Both the position numbers and the translations under genes were made by a program. Shown in pieces: positions 42,089 through 51,317 of a stretch of 64,000 nucleotides of DNA (the first letter of the stretch is position 1; every line of letters begins with the position of its first letter). The DNA is from Mesorhizobium sp. B2-3-4 (lineage in GTDB: Bacteria; Pseudomonadota; Alphaproteobacteria; Rhizobiales; Rhizobiaceae), in NCBI RefSeq assembly GCF_006442315.1, contig NZ_VFVY01000019.1, forward strand, positions 98,111 to 162,110, in the 5' to 3' direction. The notes under the pieces were generated by a model. That model did not search any database. It was given only the letters and a program-made list of their open reading frames with translations, and was not told the origin of the DNA.

Positions 42089-42739
42089 ATGAGCGACCTC
42101 GTCCTGCATAATTACTATCGTTCCTCCACCTCCTACCGGGCGCGGATCGCGCTGGAGATGAAGGGGCTGAGCTATGACTACGTCCCCCATCATCTGCGCC
42201 ATGGCGAGCATCTGGAACCCGCCTATCTCGCGGTCAATCCGCAAGGGCTGGTGCCGGCCTTGGTGCTCGACGGCGGCACGCTGTTGACGCAGTCGCTGGC
42301 GATCATCGAATATCTCGACGAGATCCATCCCGAACCGCCGCTGCTGCCGAAGGACGCCCTTGGCCGGGCGCGCGTGCGAATGCTGGCGCAGATGATCGCC
42401 TGCGACATCCACCCGGTGAACAATCTGCGCGTGCTGACCTCGCTGCGCACTTTGTTCGGCGCCAGCGACCAGGACATCACCAACTGGTTCCGCCATTGGG
42501 TGAACGAAGGTTTTCAGCCGCTTGAAAAGATCCTGGCATCGTCGCCGCAGACCGGAACATTCTGCCATGGCGAGACGCCTGGGCTCGCCGACATCTGCCT
42601 CGCCGCGCAGATCGCCAGCAATGCCCGCTTCGGCGTCGACCTGACGCCCTACCCGACGATCACCCGCATCAACGCCGCCTGCATGGCGCTGCCGGCCTTC
42701 CAGAAAGCCGCTCCACAGAACCAGATCGATGCCGAGTAG
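42089..42739 (+). CDS. maiA: Maleylacetoacetate/maleylpyruvate isomerase (zeta-class GST)
   Basis: 216-residue glutathione-dependent isomerase. The zeta-class signature SSTSYRARIALEMKG is at about 10-24, NPQGLVPALVLD gives the cis-Pro loop, and QSLAIIEYLDE is the glutathione-binding Ser region. It converts the cis ring-cleavage product to the trans form used by the hydrolase encoded just upstream. The stop overlaps the DUF4262 gene start by 11 bases. Confidence 0.92.
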   Translation: MSDLVLHNYYRSSTSYRARIALEMKGLSYDYVPHHLRHGEHLEPAYLAVNPQGLVPALVLDGGTLLTQSLAIIEYLDEIHPEPPLLPKDALGRARVRMLAQMIACDIHPVNNLRVLTSLRTLFGASDQDITNWFRHWVNEGFQPLEKILASSPQTGTFCHGETPGLADICLAAQIASNARFGVDLTPYPTITRINAACMALPAFQKAAPQNQIDAE

Positions 42740-43199
42740 AGAAGCCAAAGATCCCGAGGAAGCCAAGACGCTCGCCGATATCGAAGAGTACGGCTGTCAT
42801 ATCCTCTATGTGCTGGAGGAGGACGAGCATCCGCCATTCGCGTACTCGGTGGGGATAGAACACAATTTCAAAGTCCCTGAACTGGTCGTCGTCGGACTCA
42901 AGCCGGAACTTTCGCAGACCATCATCAACGAGTATTGCCGACGAGTACGCAGCGGCGAGAGGTTCAGCGTCGCAGAGCGGGCGTCAGGGTTCTTGGGAGG
43001 CGGCTTCGACTGTCAGTTCGGCTCGGTCCATCCAGACCACTATCCTGAACATTTCGGTTGGGATATCTGGTTCTACGACGGCTCGGATTTCCGGATTATG
43101 CAGCTAATTTTTCCAACAACTTCCGGGGTTTGGCCGTGGGATGCCGAAGCTGACGAATGGGTTCGCAAACGGCAACCGTTGCTTGATACCCCGCCCTAA
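42729..43199 (+). CDS. DUF4262 protein
   Basis: 156 residues: GCHILYVLEEDEHPPFAYSVG and LVVVGLKPELSQTIINEYC are typical of the DUF4262 family, whose role is unknown. Overlaps the end of maiA by 11 bases on the same strand, yet its base composition is more AT-rich than that of the flanking genes, which suggests later arrival. It ends one base before the convergent MFS gene. Confidence 0.8.
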   Translation: MPSREAKDPEEAKTLADIEEYGCHILYVLEEDEHPPFAYSVGIEHNFKVPELVVVGLKPELSQTIINEYCRRVRSGERFSVAERASGFLGGGFDCQFGSVHPDHYPEHFGWDIWFYDGSDFRIMQLIFPTTSGVWPWDAEADEWVRKRQPLLDTPP

Positions 43200-44447
43200 C
43201 TAGTGCCCTAGCCTTAGCGTCGCCGCCCAGAACACCAGCGCCGCCAGAGCGACACCGCCGCCAAGCATGCAAACACCGCTCCAGCCCCAGGCGCCAAAAA
43301 TCATGGTCGAGGCAATGGAGCCGAGCGCGCTGCCGAGCGAATAGAAGATCATGTAGCCGCCGACCAGGCGACTGCGCGCATCCGGCCGCCGCGAAAAAAT
43401 CAGGCTCTGGTTGGTGACATGGACGGCCTGGATCGCGAGGTCCAGCATGACGATGCCGGCGACAAGCAGCCACAGCGATTGGCCCATGAAGGCGATCGGC
43501 AGCCAGGCCGCGATCATCAGAAGCAGGCCGAGGCCGGTGACCTGCTGGCCGCGCCCACGATCGACGAGGCCGCCTGTCCAGCGCGCGCCCAGCGCGCCGA
43601 CGACGCCGGCAAGGCCGAACAGTCCGATTTCGGTGTGCGAGAGCGAAAATGGCGCGGCGCTCAGCGGCAGCACCAGCGGCGCCCACAGCACGTTGAAGCT
43701 GGCGAAGATCAGCATGGCGAGCACCGCGCGCACGCGCAGCAGCGGCTCCTGCACGAACAACTGCACCACCGAACCGAGCAGGCGCGGATAGGGGGTGCGG
43801 GGCCGCTCCGCCTCGTCGTGGCGCGGCAGGATGAGATACAGAGTCACCGCCATGAGGAGCGTCAGCGCCGCCGAGACAAGATAGACCCAGCGCCAGCCGG
43901 CGAGATCGGCGACGACGCCGGCGACGAAGCGGGCAAGCAGGATGCCGGTTATGACCCCGCTGGTGACAGTGCCGACCGCCCGCCCCCGCTCGGACGGCAG
44001 AGCGAGGTCGGCGGCGTAGGCCACCAGCACCTGCACCACCACGGCGAGCAGCCCGACAATCGCCAGGCTGGCCAGCAGCATCGCGGCGTTCGGCGCGACC
44101 CCGACCACGATCAGCGCCACGGCGGAAAGGATCGCTTGCCCGGCGATCAGCTTGCGGCGGTCGAACAGGTCGCCCAGCGGCACGATGAAGAACAGGCCGA
44201 GCGCATAGCCGATCTGCGTGACCGTCACCACGATGCCGACCGAGGCCGGCGCGATGGCGAAATCATGCGCCATGGCGTCGAGCAGCGGATGGGCGAAATA
44301 GACGTTGGCAACGCTCAAGCCACAGGCAATGGCGAAGACCAGTGCGGTCATTCCCGGCAGTCCCGGTGGTGACGCCGGCACGACCTGCGGCGGCTCACCG
44401 AACCGCTCCGCGCTTGCCGTTGCGCCGTTCACCACCTGCAGATTCAT
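43200..44447 (-). CDS. MFS transporter (sugar/drug efflux type, 12 TM)
   Basis: 415 residues from the ATG at 44447 (GGAGAG upstream). Twelve hydrophobic segments, the motif A loop GDLFDRRKLIAGQ and ALGARWTGGLVDRGRGQQV between halves. It resembles drug/arabinose-efflux type MFS proteins. It is divergent from an HxlR regulator gene 99 bases away, with two dyads between them, a layout typical of regulator-controlled efflux of a toxic or electrophilic compound. Confidence 0.9.
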   Translation of the reverse strand: MNLQVVNGATASAERFGEPPQVVPASPPGLPGMTALVFAIACGLSVANVYFAHPLLDAMAHDFAIAPASVGIVVTVTQIGYALGLFFIVPLGDLFDRRKLIAGQAILSAVALIVVGVAPNAAMLLASLAIVGLLAVVVQVLVAYAADLALPSERGRAVGTVTSGVITGILLARFVAGVVADLAGWRWVYLVSAALTLLMAVTLYLILPRHDEAERPRTPYPRLLGSVVQLFVQEPLLRVRAVLAMLIFASFNVLWAPLVLPLSAAPFSLSHTEIGLFGLAGVVGALGARWTGGLVDRGRGQQVTGLGLLLMIAAWLPIAFMGQSLWLLVAGIVMLDLAIQAVHVTNQSLIFSRRPDARSRLVGGYMIFYSLGSALGSIASTMIFGAWGWSGVCMLGGGVALAALVFWAATLRLGH

Positions 44448-44463
44448 GTCGCTCTCCATAAAA

Positions 44464-44522
44464 GGTTTCAACTTGAAACCTCTTGCTGGATAGACGGAAC
44501 AGTTTTATCTTGCAACCAAGAT
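44464..44522. promoter_or_regulatory. Two dyads between the MFS and HxlR genes
   Basis: GGTTTCAA-C-TTGAAACC (44464-44480) is a perfect 17-base palindrome directly before the MFS ribosome binding site; ATCTTG-CAAC-CAAGAT (44507-44522) lies 25 bases before the regulator start. They are good candidates for HxlR operators controlling both genes. Confidence 0.6.
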
Positions 44523-44546
44523 GATGGATCTGGACCAACGATTGCC

Positions 44547-45008
44547 ATGGTGAAACGAACGAGCCATCAGAGTGCGGACTGCCTCATAGCCCGGCCGCTC
44601 GATGCGATCGGCGACTGGTGGTCGCTGCTTATCGTACGCGACGCCTTCGACGGCTTGCGGCGTTTCAGCGAGTTTCAGAAGAGCCTCGGCGTCGCCAAGA
44701 ACATCCTATCGGCGCGCCTGCGCAATCTGGTTACGCACGGCATCCTCGAGACCGTTCCGGCGCCCGATGGCAGCGCGCATCACGAATATGTGCTGACGCA
44801 GAAAGGACGCGGCCTGTTCTATGTGCTGGTCGCCATGCGGCAATGGGGCGAGACCTATTTCTCAGGCCCGGGCGAGCCCTACACCTTCATGGTCGACACG
44901 CAGAGCGGCAGGCCGATCGGGCGGCTCGAGGTTCACGCCGAAGACGGCCGTCTTCTTGCCCCCGGCGATACGAGGCTCGCCGATTTCCGCACCAAGGAAA
45001 ACAGCTGA
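44547..45008 (+). CDS. HxlR-family transcriptional regulator
   Basis: 153-residue winged-helix regulator: CLIARPLDAIGDWWSLLIVRDAFDG is the classic HxlR start with the conserved Cys12 that can act as a redox or electrophile switch, followed by the recognition helix NILSARLRNLVTHGIL. The C-terminal extension (about 100-153) is longer than in minimal HxlR proteins. Probably represses the divergent MFS gene and itself. Confidence 0.92.
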   Translation: MVKRTSHQSADCLIARPLDAIGDWWSLLIVRDAFDGLRRFSEFQKSLGVAKNILSARLRNLVTHGILETVPAPDGSAHHEYVLTQKGRGLFYVLVAMRQWGETYFSGPGEPYTFMVDTQSGRPIGRLEVHAEDGRLLAPGDTRLADFRTKENS

Positions 45009-45126
45009 CCGCGCTGCTCCATGCCGGGAAACCGCCAGCCCTGGCGGAATCGATTTCCGCTTGACCGGCCAGGGAATCGGGTAATCGTTTCCGGTGATGC
45101 GTGCCGTCTCAAGGGTGGAGTGACCG

Positions 45127-46170
<1,044 letters not shown>

Positions 46171-46173
46171 CCG

Positions 46174-47064
46174 CTAAGCGGCGGCACGCCTCGGCAAATC
46201 GCGCTTGGCGAATTTCTTCGCGCCGAACACGCATGCCACCACGCCCAGCGTAACGACGACCATCAGCGGGCTGACCTGCTCATGCAGCAGCGTCGCCGCC
46301 AATGCGAGCCCGAAAAACGGCTGCAGCAACTGCAATTGCCCGACCGCCGCGATGCCGCCCTGGGCCAGGCCGCGATACCAGAAGACGAAGCCGATCAGCA
46401 TGCTGAACAGCGAGACATAGGCAAGGCCGATCCAGGCGCTGGCCCCTACCGTGCCGAAGGAGGGCGGCAAGGTGACAAGGGTCAGCACCAGCATGACCGG
46501 CAGCGACAGCACCAGCGCCCAGCAGATCACTTGCCAGCCGCCGAGCCTGCGCGACAGTGCGGCACCCTCGGCGTAGCCCAGGCCGCAGACGATGATGGCC
46601 GCGAGCATCAGCCCATCGCCGACCGGCGAGGCCGTCACGCCTTGCGCGAGCGCGAAACCCGCCACCAGCGCGCTGCCCAGGCATGAGAACAGCCAGAAGG
46701 CCGGCCTCGGTCTTTCGCCGCCACGCAGCACGCCGAAAATGGCTGTCGCCAGCGGCAGCAGGCCAACGAAGATGATGGAGTGGGCCGCGGTGACATGTTT
46801 GAGCGCCAATGCCGTCAGCAAGGGAAAGCCGACCACAACGCCCAGCGCGACGATGACGAGCGACAAGATATCATGACGCGCCGGACGCTTCTCACCGAAC
46901 GCCAGCAGGAGCGTGAGACCAAGCAGGCCGGCTATGACCGCGCGGGCCGATGTCACGAATGTCGGATCGAGATCCATCACCGCCACACGTGTGGCCGGCA
47001 ACGAGCCTGAGAAGATCAGGACGCCCAAGAATCCGTTCACCCAGCCGCTCGCCGTCTTGTCCAT
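46174..47064 (-). CDS. EamA/DMT-family exporter
   Basis: 296 residues with ten predicted membrane segments in two EamA repeats (first repeat GFLGVLIFSGSLPATRVAVM, second ILAAIIVCGLGYAEGAALSR region). Family members export amino acids or metabolites. Divergent from a MocR-type regulator with 85 bases between starts; MocR-permease pairs usually form a regulator-target couple. Confidence 0.88.
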   Translation of the reverse strand: MDKTASGWVNGFLGVLIFSGSLPATRVAVMDLDPTFVTSARAVIAGLLGLTLLLAFGEKRPARHDILSLVIVALGVVVGFPLLTALALKHVTAAHSIIFVGLLPLATAIFGVLRGGERPRPAFWLFSCLGSALVAGFALAQGVTASPVGDGLMLAAIIVCGLGYAEGAALSRRLGGWQVICWALVLSLPVMLVLTLVTLPPSFGTVGASAWIGLAYVSLFSMLIGFVFWYRGLAQGGIAAVGQLQLLQPFFGLALAATLLHEQVSPLMVVVTLGVVACVFGAKKFAKRDLPRRAAA

Positions 47065-47149
47065 CGCAGGCTCCGTTCGTTTCGCCCTCTATCGGGCCTG
47101 CGACTATGGCGCCACCAGAGACAATGCAGTACAATTCGACAAAACTGTA

Positions 47150-48574
47150 ATGGCTTTCTGGACGGTACAGATGGACGAACTGCCTGCGAAGCTCGACAGT
47201 GGCGGAACCCTCGTCGAAGGCGTCATGGCCACCATCCGCCAACGGATTGCCGCGCGCAGCCTGACACCGGGAGCGCGGCTGCCGTCGATCCGCGCCTTCG
47301 CCCAATCCATGCAGGTGTCCAAATCCACCGTCGTCGAAGCCTATGAGCGGCTCGCCGCCGAAGGCACGATCCGCTCCCGACCGGGCTCGGGCTTCTACGC
47401 CGCCGGCGCACTGGCGCCGCTGTCGCTGGCCGAGATCGGTCCCCGGCTTGACCGTGCCGTCGACCCGCTCTGGGTCTCGCGCCAGTCGCTGGACGCCAGC
47501 GACGAGACCCTGAAGCCCGGCTGCGGCTGGCTTCCAGCCTCGTGGATGCCGCAGGCCGGCTTACGCCGCACGCTGCGTACGGTGGCGCGCGCCGACGATG
47601 TCGCGCTGGCCGATTACGGCACGCCGCTCGGCCTGCCGCCGTTGCGGCAACTGCTGGCGCGGCGCATGGCCGGGCACGGCATTGAGGTCTCGCCCGAACA
47701 AGTCATGCTTACGGAATCAGGCACGCAGGCCATCGACCTCTTATGCCGGTTCCTAATCGAACCCGGCGACACGGTGCTGGTCGACGACCCCTGCTACTTC
47801 AATTTTCACGCCCTGCTGCGCGCCCACCGCGCCAAGGTCGTTAGCGTGCCCTACACGCCGTCGGGGCCCGATATCGAGCTGTTCGCGCAGGCGCTCGCCG
47901 AGCACCGGCCGCGCCTCTACATCACCAACTCCGCCATCCACAACCCGACCGGCGCGATCCTGTCGCCGGTCATCGCGCACCGCTTGCTCAAGCTCGCCGA
48001 CCAGTCGGACCTGACCATTGTTGAGGACGACATCTTCGCCGATTTCGAGCACACCCCTGCCCCGAGACTGGCGGCCTTCGATGGCCTCAGCCGCGTCGTC
48101 CAGATCGGCAGTTTCTCAAAGACGCTGTCGGCCTCGGTGCGCTGCGGCTTCATTGCAGCACCCGTCGACTGGATCGAGGGCCTGACCGACCTCAAGATCG
48201 CCACCACTTTCGGCGGCGGACGGCTGGCGGCCGAGTTGGTGCTGACCCTGCTGAAGGACGGCAGCTACCGCAAGCACATGGATTTGCTGCGCGCCAAGCT
48301 GGCGCGCGCTATGGCCGAGACCGGCATCCGGCTGAAAGCGATCGGCATCACGCCATGGATCGATCAGCCGGCCGGCCTGTTCCTGTGGTGCAGACTTCCC
48401 GATGGGGTGGATGCAGCCCAAGTCGCGCGCCGGGCGCTTACCGACAATGTTGTGCTGGCGCCCGGGAATGCGTTCAGCCTGTCCGGAACGGCCAGCCGTT
48501 TCCTGCGCTTCAACGTCGCCCAATGCGAAGACAAGCGGATTTTCAAGGTGCTGGAAACCGCCATGGCGTGCTGA
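47150..48574 (+). CDS. MocR/GntR-type PLP-dependent transcriptional regulator
   Basis: 474 residues from ATG 47150 (another ATG at 47171). N-terminal GntR winged helix (GVMATIRQRIAARSLTPGARLPSIRAFAQSMQVSKSTVVEAYERL, in pieces) linked to a class I aminotransferase-like domain with the PLP lysine in QIGSFSKTLSASVRCG and TNSAIHNPTGA. Probably senses PLP or an amino compound and controls the divergent DMT exporter. Recurrent ACTGTA/TACAG sequences near the start may be its binding sites. Confidence 0.9.
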   Translation: MAFWTVQMDELPAKLDSGGTLVEGVMATIRQRIAARSLTPGARLPSIRAFAQSMQVSKSTVVEAYERLAAEGTIRSRPGSGFYAAGALAPLSLAEIGPRLDRAVDPLWVSRQSLDASDETLKPGCGWLPASWMPQAGLRRTLRTVARADDVALADYGTPLGLPPLRQLLARRMAGHGIEVSPEQVMLTESGTQAIDLLCRFLIEPGDTVLVDDPCYFNFHALLRAHRAKVVSVPYTPSGPDIELFAQALAEHRPRLYITNSAIHNPTGAILSPVIAHRLLKLADQSDLTIVEDDIFADFEHTPAPRLAAFDGLSRVVQIGSFSKTLSASVRCGFIAAPVDWIEGLTDLKIATTFGGGRLAAELVLTLLKDGSYRKHMDLLRAKLARAMAETGIRLKAIGITPWIDQPAGLFLWCRLPDGVDAAQVARRALTDNVVLAPGNAFSLSGTASRFLRFNVAQCEDKRIFKVLETAMAC

Positions 48575-48576
48575 TC

Positions 48577-49467
48577 TCAGCGGCTGGCGCAGACCGCACG
48601 CACGCACTCGCGCAGCCAGCGCTGCGCCGGGTCGGCGTCGAGACGCGGATGCCAGAGCATGGAGATCGTCACCTCCTGGGTAGCGACCGGCAGCGCGAAA
48701 CTGTGCATCCCCGCGCGCGCTCCCGCCGTATGGCGCTCGGGCACGCTGGCGATCAGATCCGAGGCGCGCGCCATGGCGAGTGCCGCCGAGAAACCAGAGA
48801 CCATGCACACGACCTTCCGCTGCAAGCCAAACTCGCGCAGGGCCTCATCGATCGGCCCCTTCTCGCGACCGCGCCGCGAGACGCTTATGTGGCGCCCCGC
48901 AGCATAGCGCTCGGGCGTCATCAACGCCTCGCTCAAAGGATGGCCTGATCGAACGGCGCCGATGAAGCGATCACGAAACAGCGCCTGGATGCGAACTTCG
49001 GGTCCGGTCTCGCCGGCAACGCCGATTTCGAGGTCGATCGCGGCCTCGCGCAGCGACATCACATCCTTGTCGGACTTCGCGGCAAAACGCAGCCGCACCC
49101 CTGGCGCATCGGCCTCGACGCGGGTGACAAGGCGAGGCCCGAACTCCTCGACGAAGCTTTCGTTGGTGCGCAATGTGAAAATCCGGTCCAGCCTGCCGGG
49201 GTCAAGCAACTCGACGGGGCGCAGGAGCCCTTCCGCGTCCTGGACGACGCTGCCGACCTGTCGCCGAAGTTCCTCCGCGCGCGGCGTGGCCACCAGACCA
49301 CGCCCGGCGCGCACCAAAAGAGGATCGCCTGTCGCCTCGCGCAGCCGCGCCAGCGTCCGGCTCATCGCCGAGGGGCTGAGACGCAGACGTTGCGCGGCGC
49401 GCGCGACGCTGCCTTCGGCAAGCAGGATATCGAGGGCAATCAGCAAATTGAGATCTGGGGATGTCAT
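48577..49467 (-). CDS. LysR-family transcriptional regulator
   Basis: 296 residues from the ATG at 49467 (MTSPDLNLLIALDILLAEGS). N-terminal winged HTH (VARAAQRLRLSPSAMSRTLARLREATGDPLLVRAG) and a C-terminal PBP2-type effector domain. Upstream in-frame starts lie in the promoter region. Divergent from a DHA2 MFS exporter gene starting 130 bases away, which it likely controls. A two-base gap separates its 3' end from the MocR-type gene. Confidence 0.92.
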   Translation of the reverse strand: MTSPDLNLLIALDILLAEGSVARAAQRLRLSPSAMSRTLARLREATGDPLLVRAGRGLVATPRAEELRRQVGSVVQDAEGLLRPVELLDPGRLDRIFTLRTNESFVEEFGPRLVTRVEADAPGVRLRFAAKSDKDVMSLREAAIDLEIGVAGETGPEVRIQALFRDRFIGAVRSGHPLSEALMTPERYAAGRHISVSRRGREKGPIDEALREFGLQRKVVCMVSGFSAALAMARASDLIASVPERHTAGARAGMHSFALPVATQEVTISMLWHPRLDADPAQRWLRECVRAVCASR

Positions 49468-49596
49468 GGGACGACCATAACATGACATGGCGTTTGATGC
49501 ATGAATAAGATGCAAATGCTGCGCCTTCCGCCGCATCAGCCACGAGACTAGATCTCCGACAGCTCCAGCACCGGAGCAGACGGAAAGGAGATCGCC

Positions 49597-51069
49597 TTGG
49601 CAGTCGCAGAGCAAGATCGGGAATTCACATCGGCACCCCAACACATCCGGTCCGCCGGACTGGCATTGGCCAGCCTGTCGCTCGCCACGCTGCTGTCGTC
49701 ATTGGGAACCAGCATCGCCAGTGTCGGCCTGCCATCCCTGATGCAGGCTTTCGATTCATCGTTTCAGGCGGTGCAATGGGTGATTCTCGCCTATCTGCTC
49801 GCCATCACCACGCTGATCGTCGGCGCCGGGCGGCTGGCCGACATGTTCGGGCGCCGGCCCTTGCTGCTTGGTGGCATCGCGCTGTTCACCCTGGCATCGG
49901 TGGTTTGCGGCATGGCGCCGACACTCTGGTTGCTGATCGCGGCGCGCGCCGTCCAGGGGCTTGGTGCCGCGCTGATGATGGCGCTGACGCTGGCCTTCGT
50001 CGCGGAAACCGTGAGCAAGGAACGAACCGGCAGCGCCATGGGGCTGCTCGGCGCCATGTCCGCGATCGGCACAACACTGGGGCCTTCGCTCGGGGGTCTG
50101 TTGATCGCCGGCCTTGGCTGGCGGGCGATCTTTCTCGTCAATGTCCCGCTCGGCCTCGTGACCTTCGCTCTCGCCTGGCGTGCCTTGCCGGCGCGGAGCC
50201 GGACAACGGAAACCGGTCGAGGCAGATTTGACGTGATCGGCACCGCCCTGCTCGCCCTCACGCTCGGTGCCTATGCCCTGGCGTTGACGCTTGGCAAGGG
50301 CAATTTCGGCATGCTCAATCTGGGCCTGCTGGTCGCGGCCGGGATGGGCGTCATCGTGTTCGCCATCGCACAGGCGAAAGCCGAGGCACCCCTCATCCGC
50401 CCCGCCAGCTTACGCGGCCCGCGACTGGGTGCCGGCCTCGCCATGAGCTTGATCGTCGCCACTGTGATGATGGCAACCCTGGTGGTTGCTCCATTCTACC
50501 TGTCGCGCGGGCTCGGACTGGATGCCACGCTGGTTGGCATGGTGCTGTCGACCGGGCCGCTCGTCTCGACGCTGTCGGCGCTGCTGGCTGGCCGGCTGAC
50601 AGACCGCTTCGGAACGGTCAGGATGATGGCCGCCGGCCTGGCGATCCTCGCCGCGGGAACATTCCTGCTGTCGCTTGCCCTGACCGGTCTCGGCATTGCC
50701 AGCTATGTCGTTCCAATCACCGTCACCTGCTTCGGCTACGCCCTGTTTCAGACCTCCAACAACGCGGCCGTCATGGCGGGTGTCAGTGCAAATGAACGTG
50801 GCGTGGTTTCAGGCCTGCTCAACCTGTCGCGCAATCTCGGCCTCATCACCGGCGCATCGCTGATGGGCGCCATATTCGCTGTTGCCGCCGGCGGACCGCA
50901 AGGACCGGACCAGGGCGTTCTGAGTGCGGCTTCGGCCGCCCGAGGCATGCAGGTCACCTTCCAGACGGCGACGGCCCTGGGGTTGTGCGCGCTGCTGCTG
51001 GCGCTGATGTCGCTCCGCGCTGTCAGCCGTGCGGAGGCCAAGGTCACGGAGATCCGAAGCGGCCGGTGA
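49597..51069 (+). CDS. DHA2-type MFS drug exporter
   Basis: 490-residue, 14-TM proton-driven exporter of the EmrB/QacA type. Motif A GRLADMFGRRPLLLGG and motif C ALGTTLGPSLGG-like AIGTTLGPSLGGLL are present. The start is a TTG at 49597 with a perfect AAAGGAG six bases upstream; there is no better ATG. Divergent LysR gene suggests inducible expression. Confidence 0.9.
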   Translation: MAVAEQDREFTSAPQHIRSAGLALASLSLATLLSSLGTSIASVGLPSLMQAFDSSFQAVQWVILAYLLAITTLIVGAGRLADMFGRRPLLLGGIALFTLASVVCGMAPTLWLLIAARAVQGLGAALMMALTLAFVAETVSKERTGSAMGLLGAMSAIGTTLGPSLGGLLIAGLGWRAIFLVNVPLGLVTFALAWRALPARSRTTETGRGRFDVIGTALLALTLGAYALALTLGKGNFGMLNLGLLVAAGMGVIVFAIAQAKAEAPLIRPASLRGPRLGAGLAMSLIVATVMMATLVVAPFYLSRGLGLDATLVGMVLSTGPLVSTLSALLAGRLTDRFGTVRMMAAGLAILAAGTFLLSLALTGLGIASYVVPITVTCFGYALFQTSNNAAVMAGVSANERGVVSGLLNLSRNLGLITGASLMGAIFAVAAGGPQGPDQGVLSAASAARGMQVTFQTATALGLCALLLALMSLRAVSRAEAKVTEIRSGR

Positions 51070-51181
51070 TCGGCGGCGGCGAAGCTGCGGCGTCGGCCCG
51101 AAAGGTTGCCGAACCCCTGCGAGGCTGGTACTGACCGACCCGCGAACGCATTTTCCGCGATCTCAACTTCGGGGCGGCAGT

Positions 51182-51211
51182 ATGGGAACCACCAAGTCAG
51201 CAGACAAGTAA
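51182..51211 (+). CDS. 9-residue leader peptide of the FloR-like exporter
   Basis: ATG-GGA-ACC-ACC-AAG-TCA-GCA-GAC-AAG-TAA encodes MGTTKSADK. From memory, the cmlA leader used for chloramphenicol-induced attenuation is MSTSKNADK; length, spacing and the K-x-ADK ending are the same. The stop codon directly abuts a stable stem-loop (51212-51238) and the exporter gene follows 107 bases later, as in cmlA. A weak G-rich ribosome binding region precedes it. The similarity to cmlA is recalled, not computed. Confidence 0.7.
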   Translation: MGTTKSADK

Positions 51212-51238
51212 GCCGCGACAACACCTCGTTGTTGCGGC
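51212..51238 (+). promoter_or_regulatory. Attenuator stem-loop after the leader peptide
   Basis: GCCGCGACAAC / GTTGTTGCGGC form 11 pairs (one G-U) around loop ACCTC. A ribosome stalled on the last leader codons would cover the 5' arm and prevent the stem. A second weaker pairing, TCTGCC (about 51241) with GGCAGA (about 51274), lies before the exporter start. Confidence 0.65.
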
Positions 51239-51317
51239 CTTCTGCCCCGTCAAATCAGACCATCCATGAAAACGGCAGATCGCCGCCAAATCTCACCATT
51301 TGTGCGGATGCTCAATC

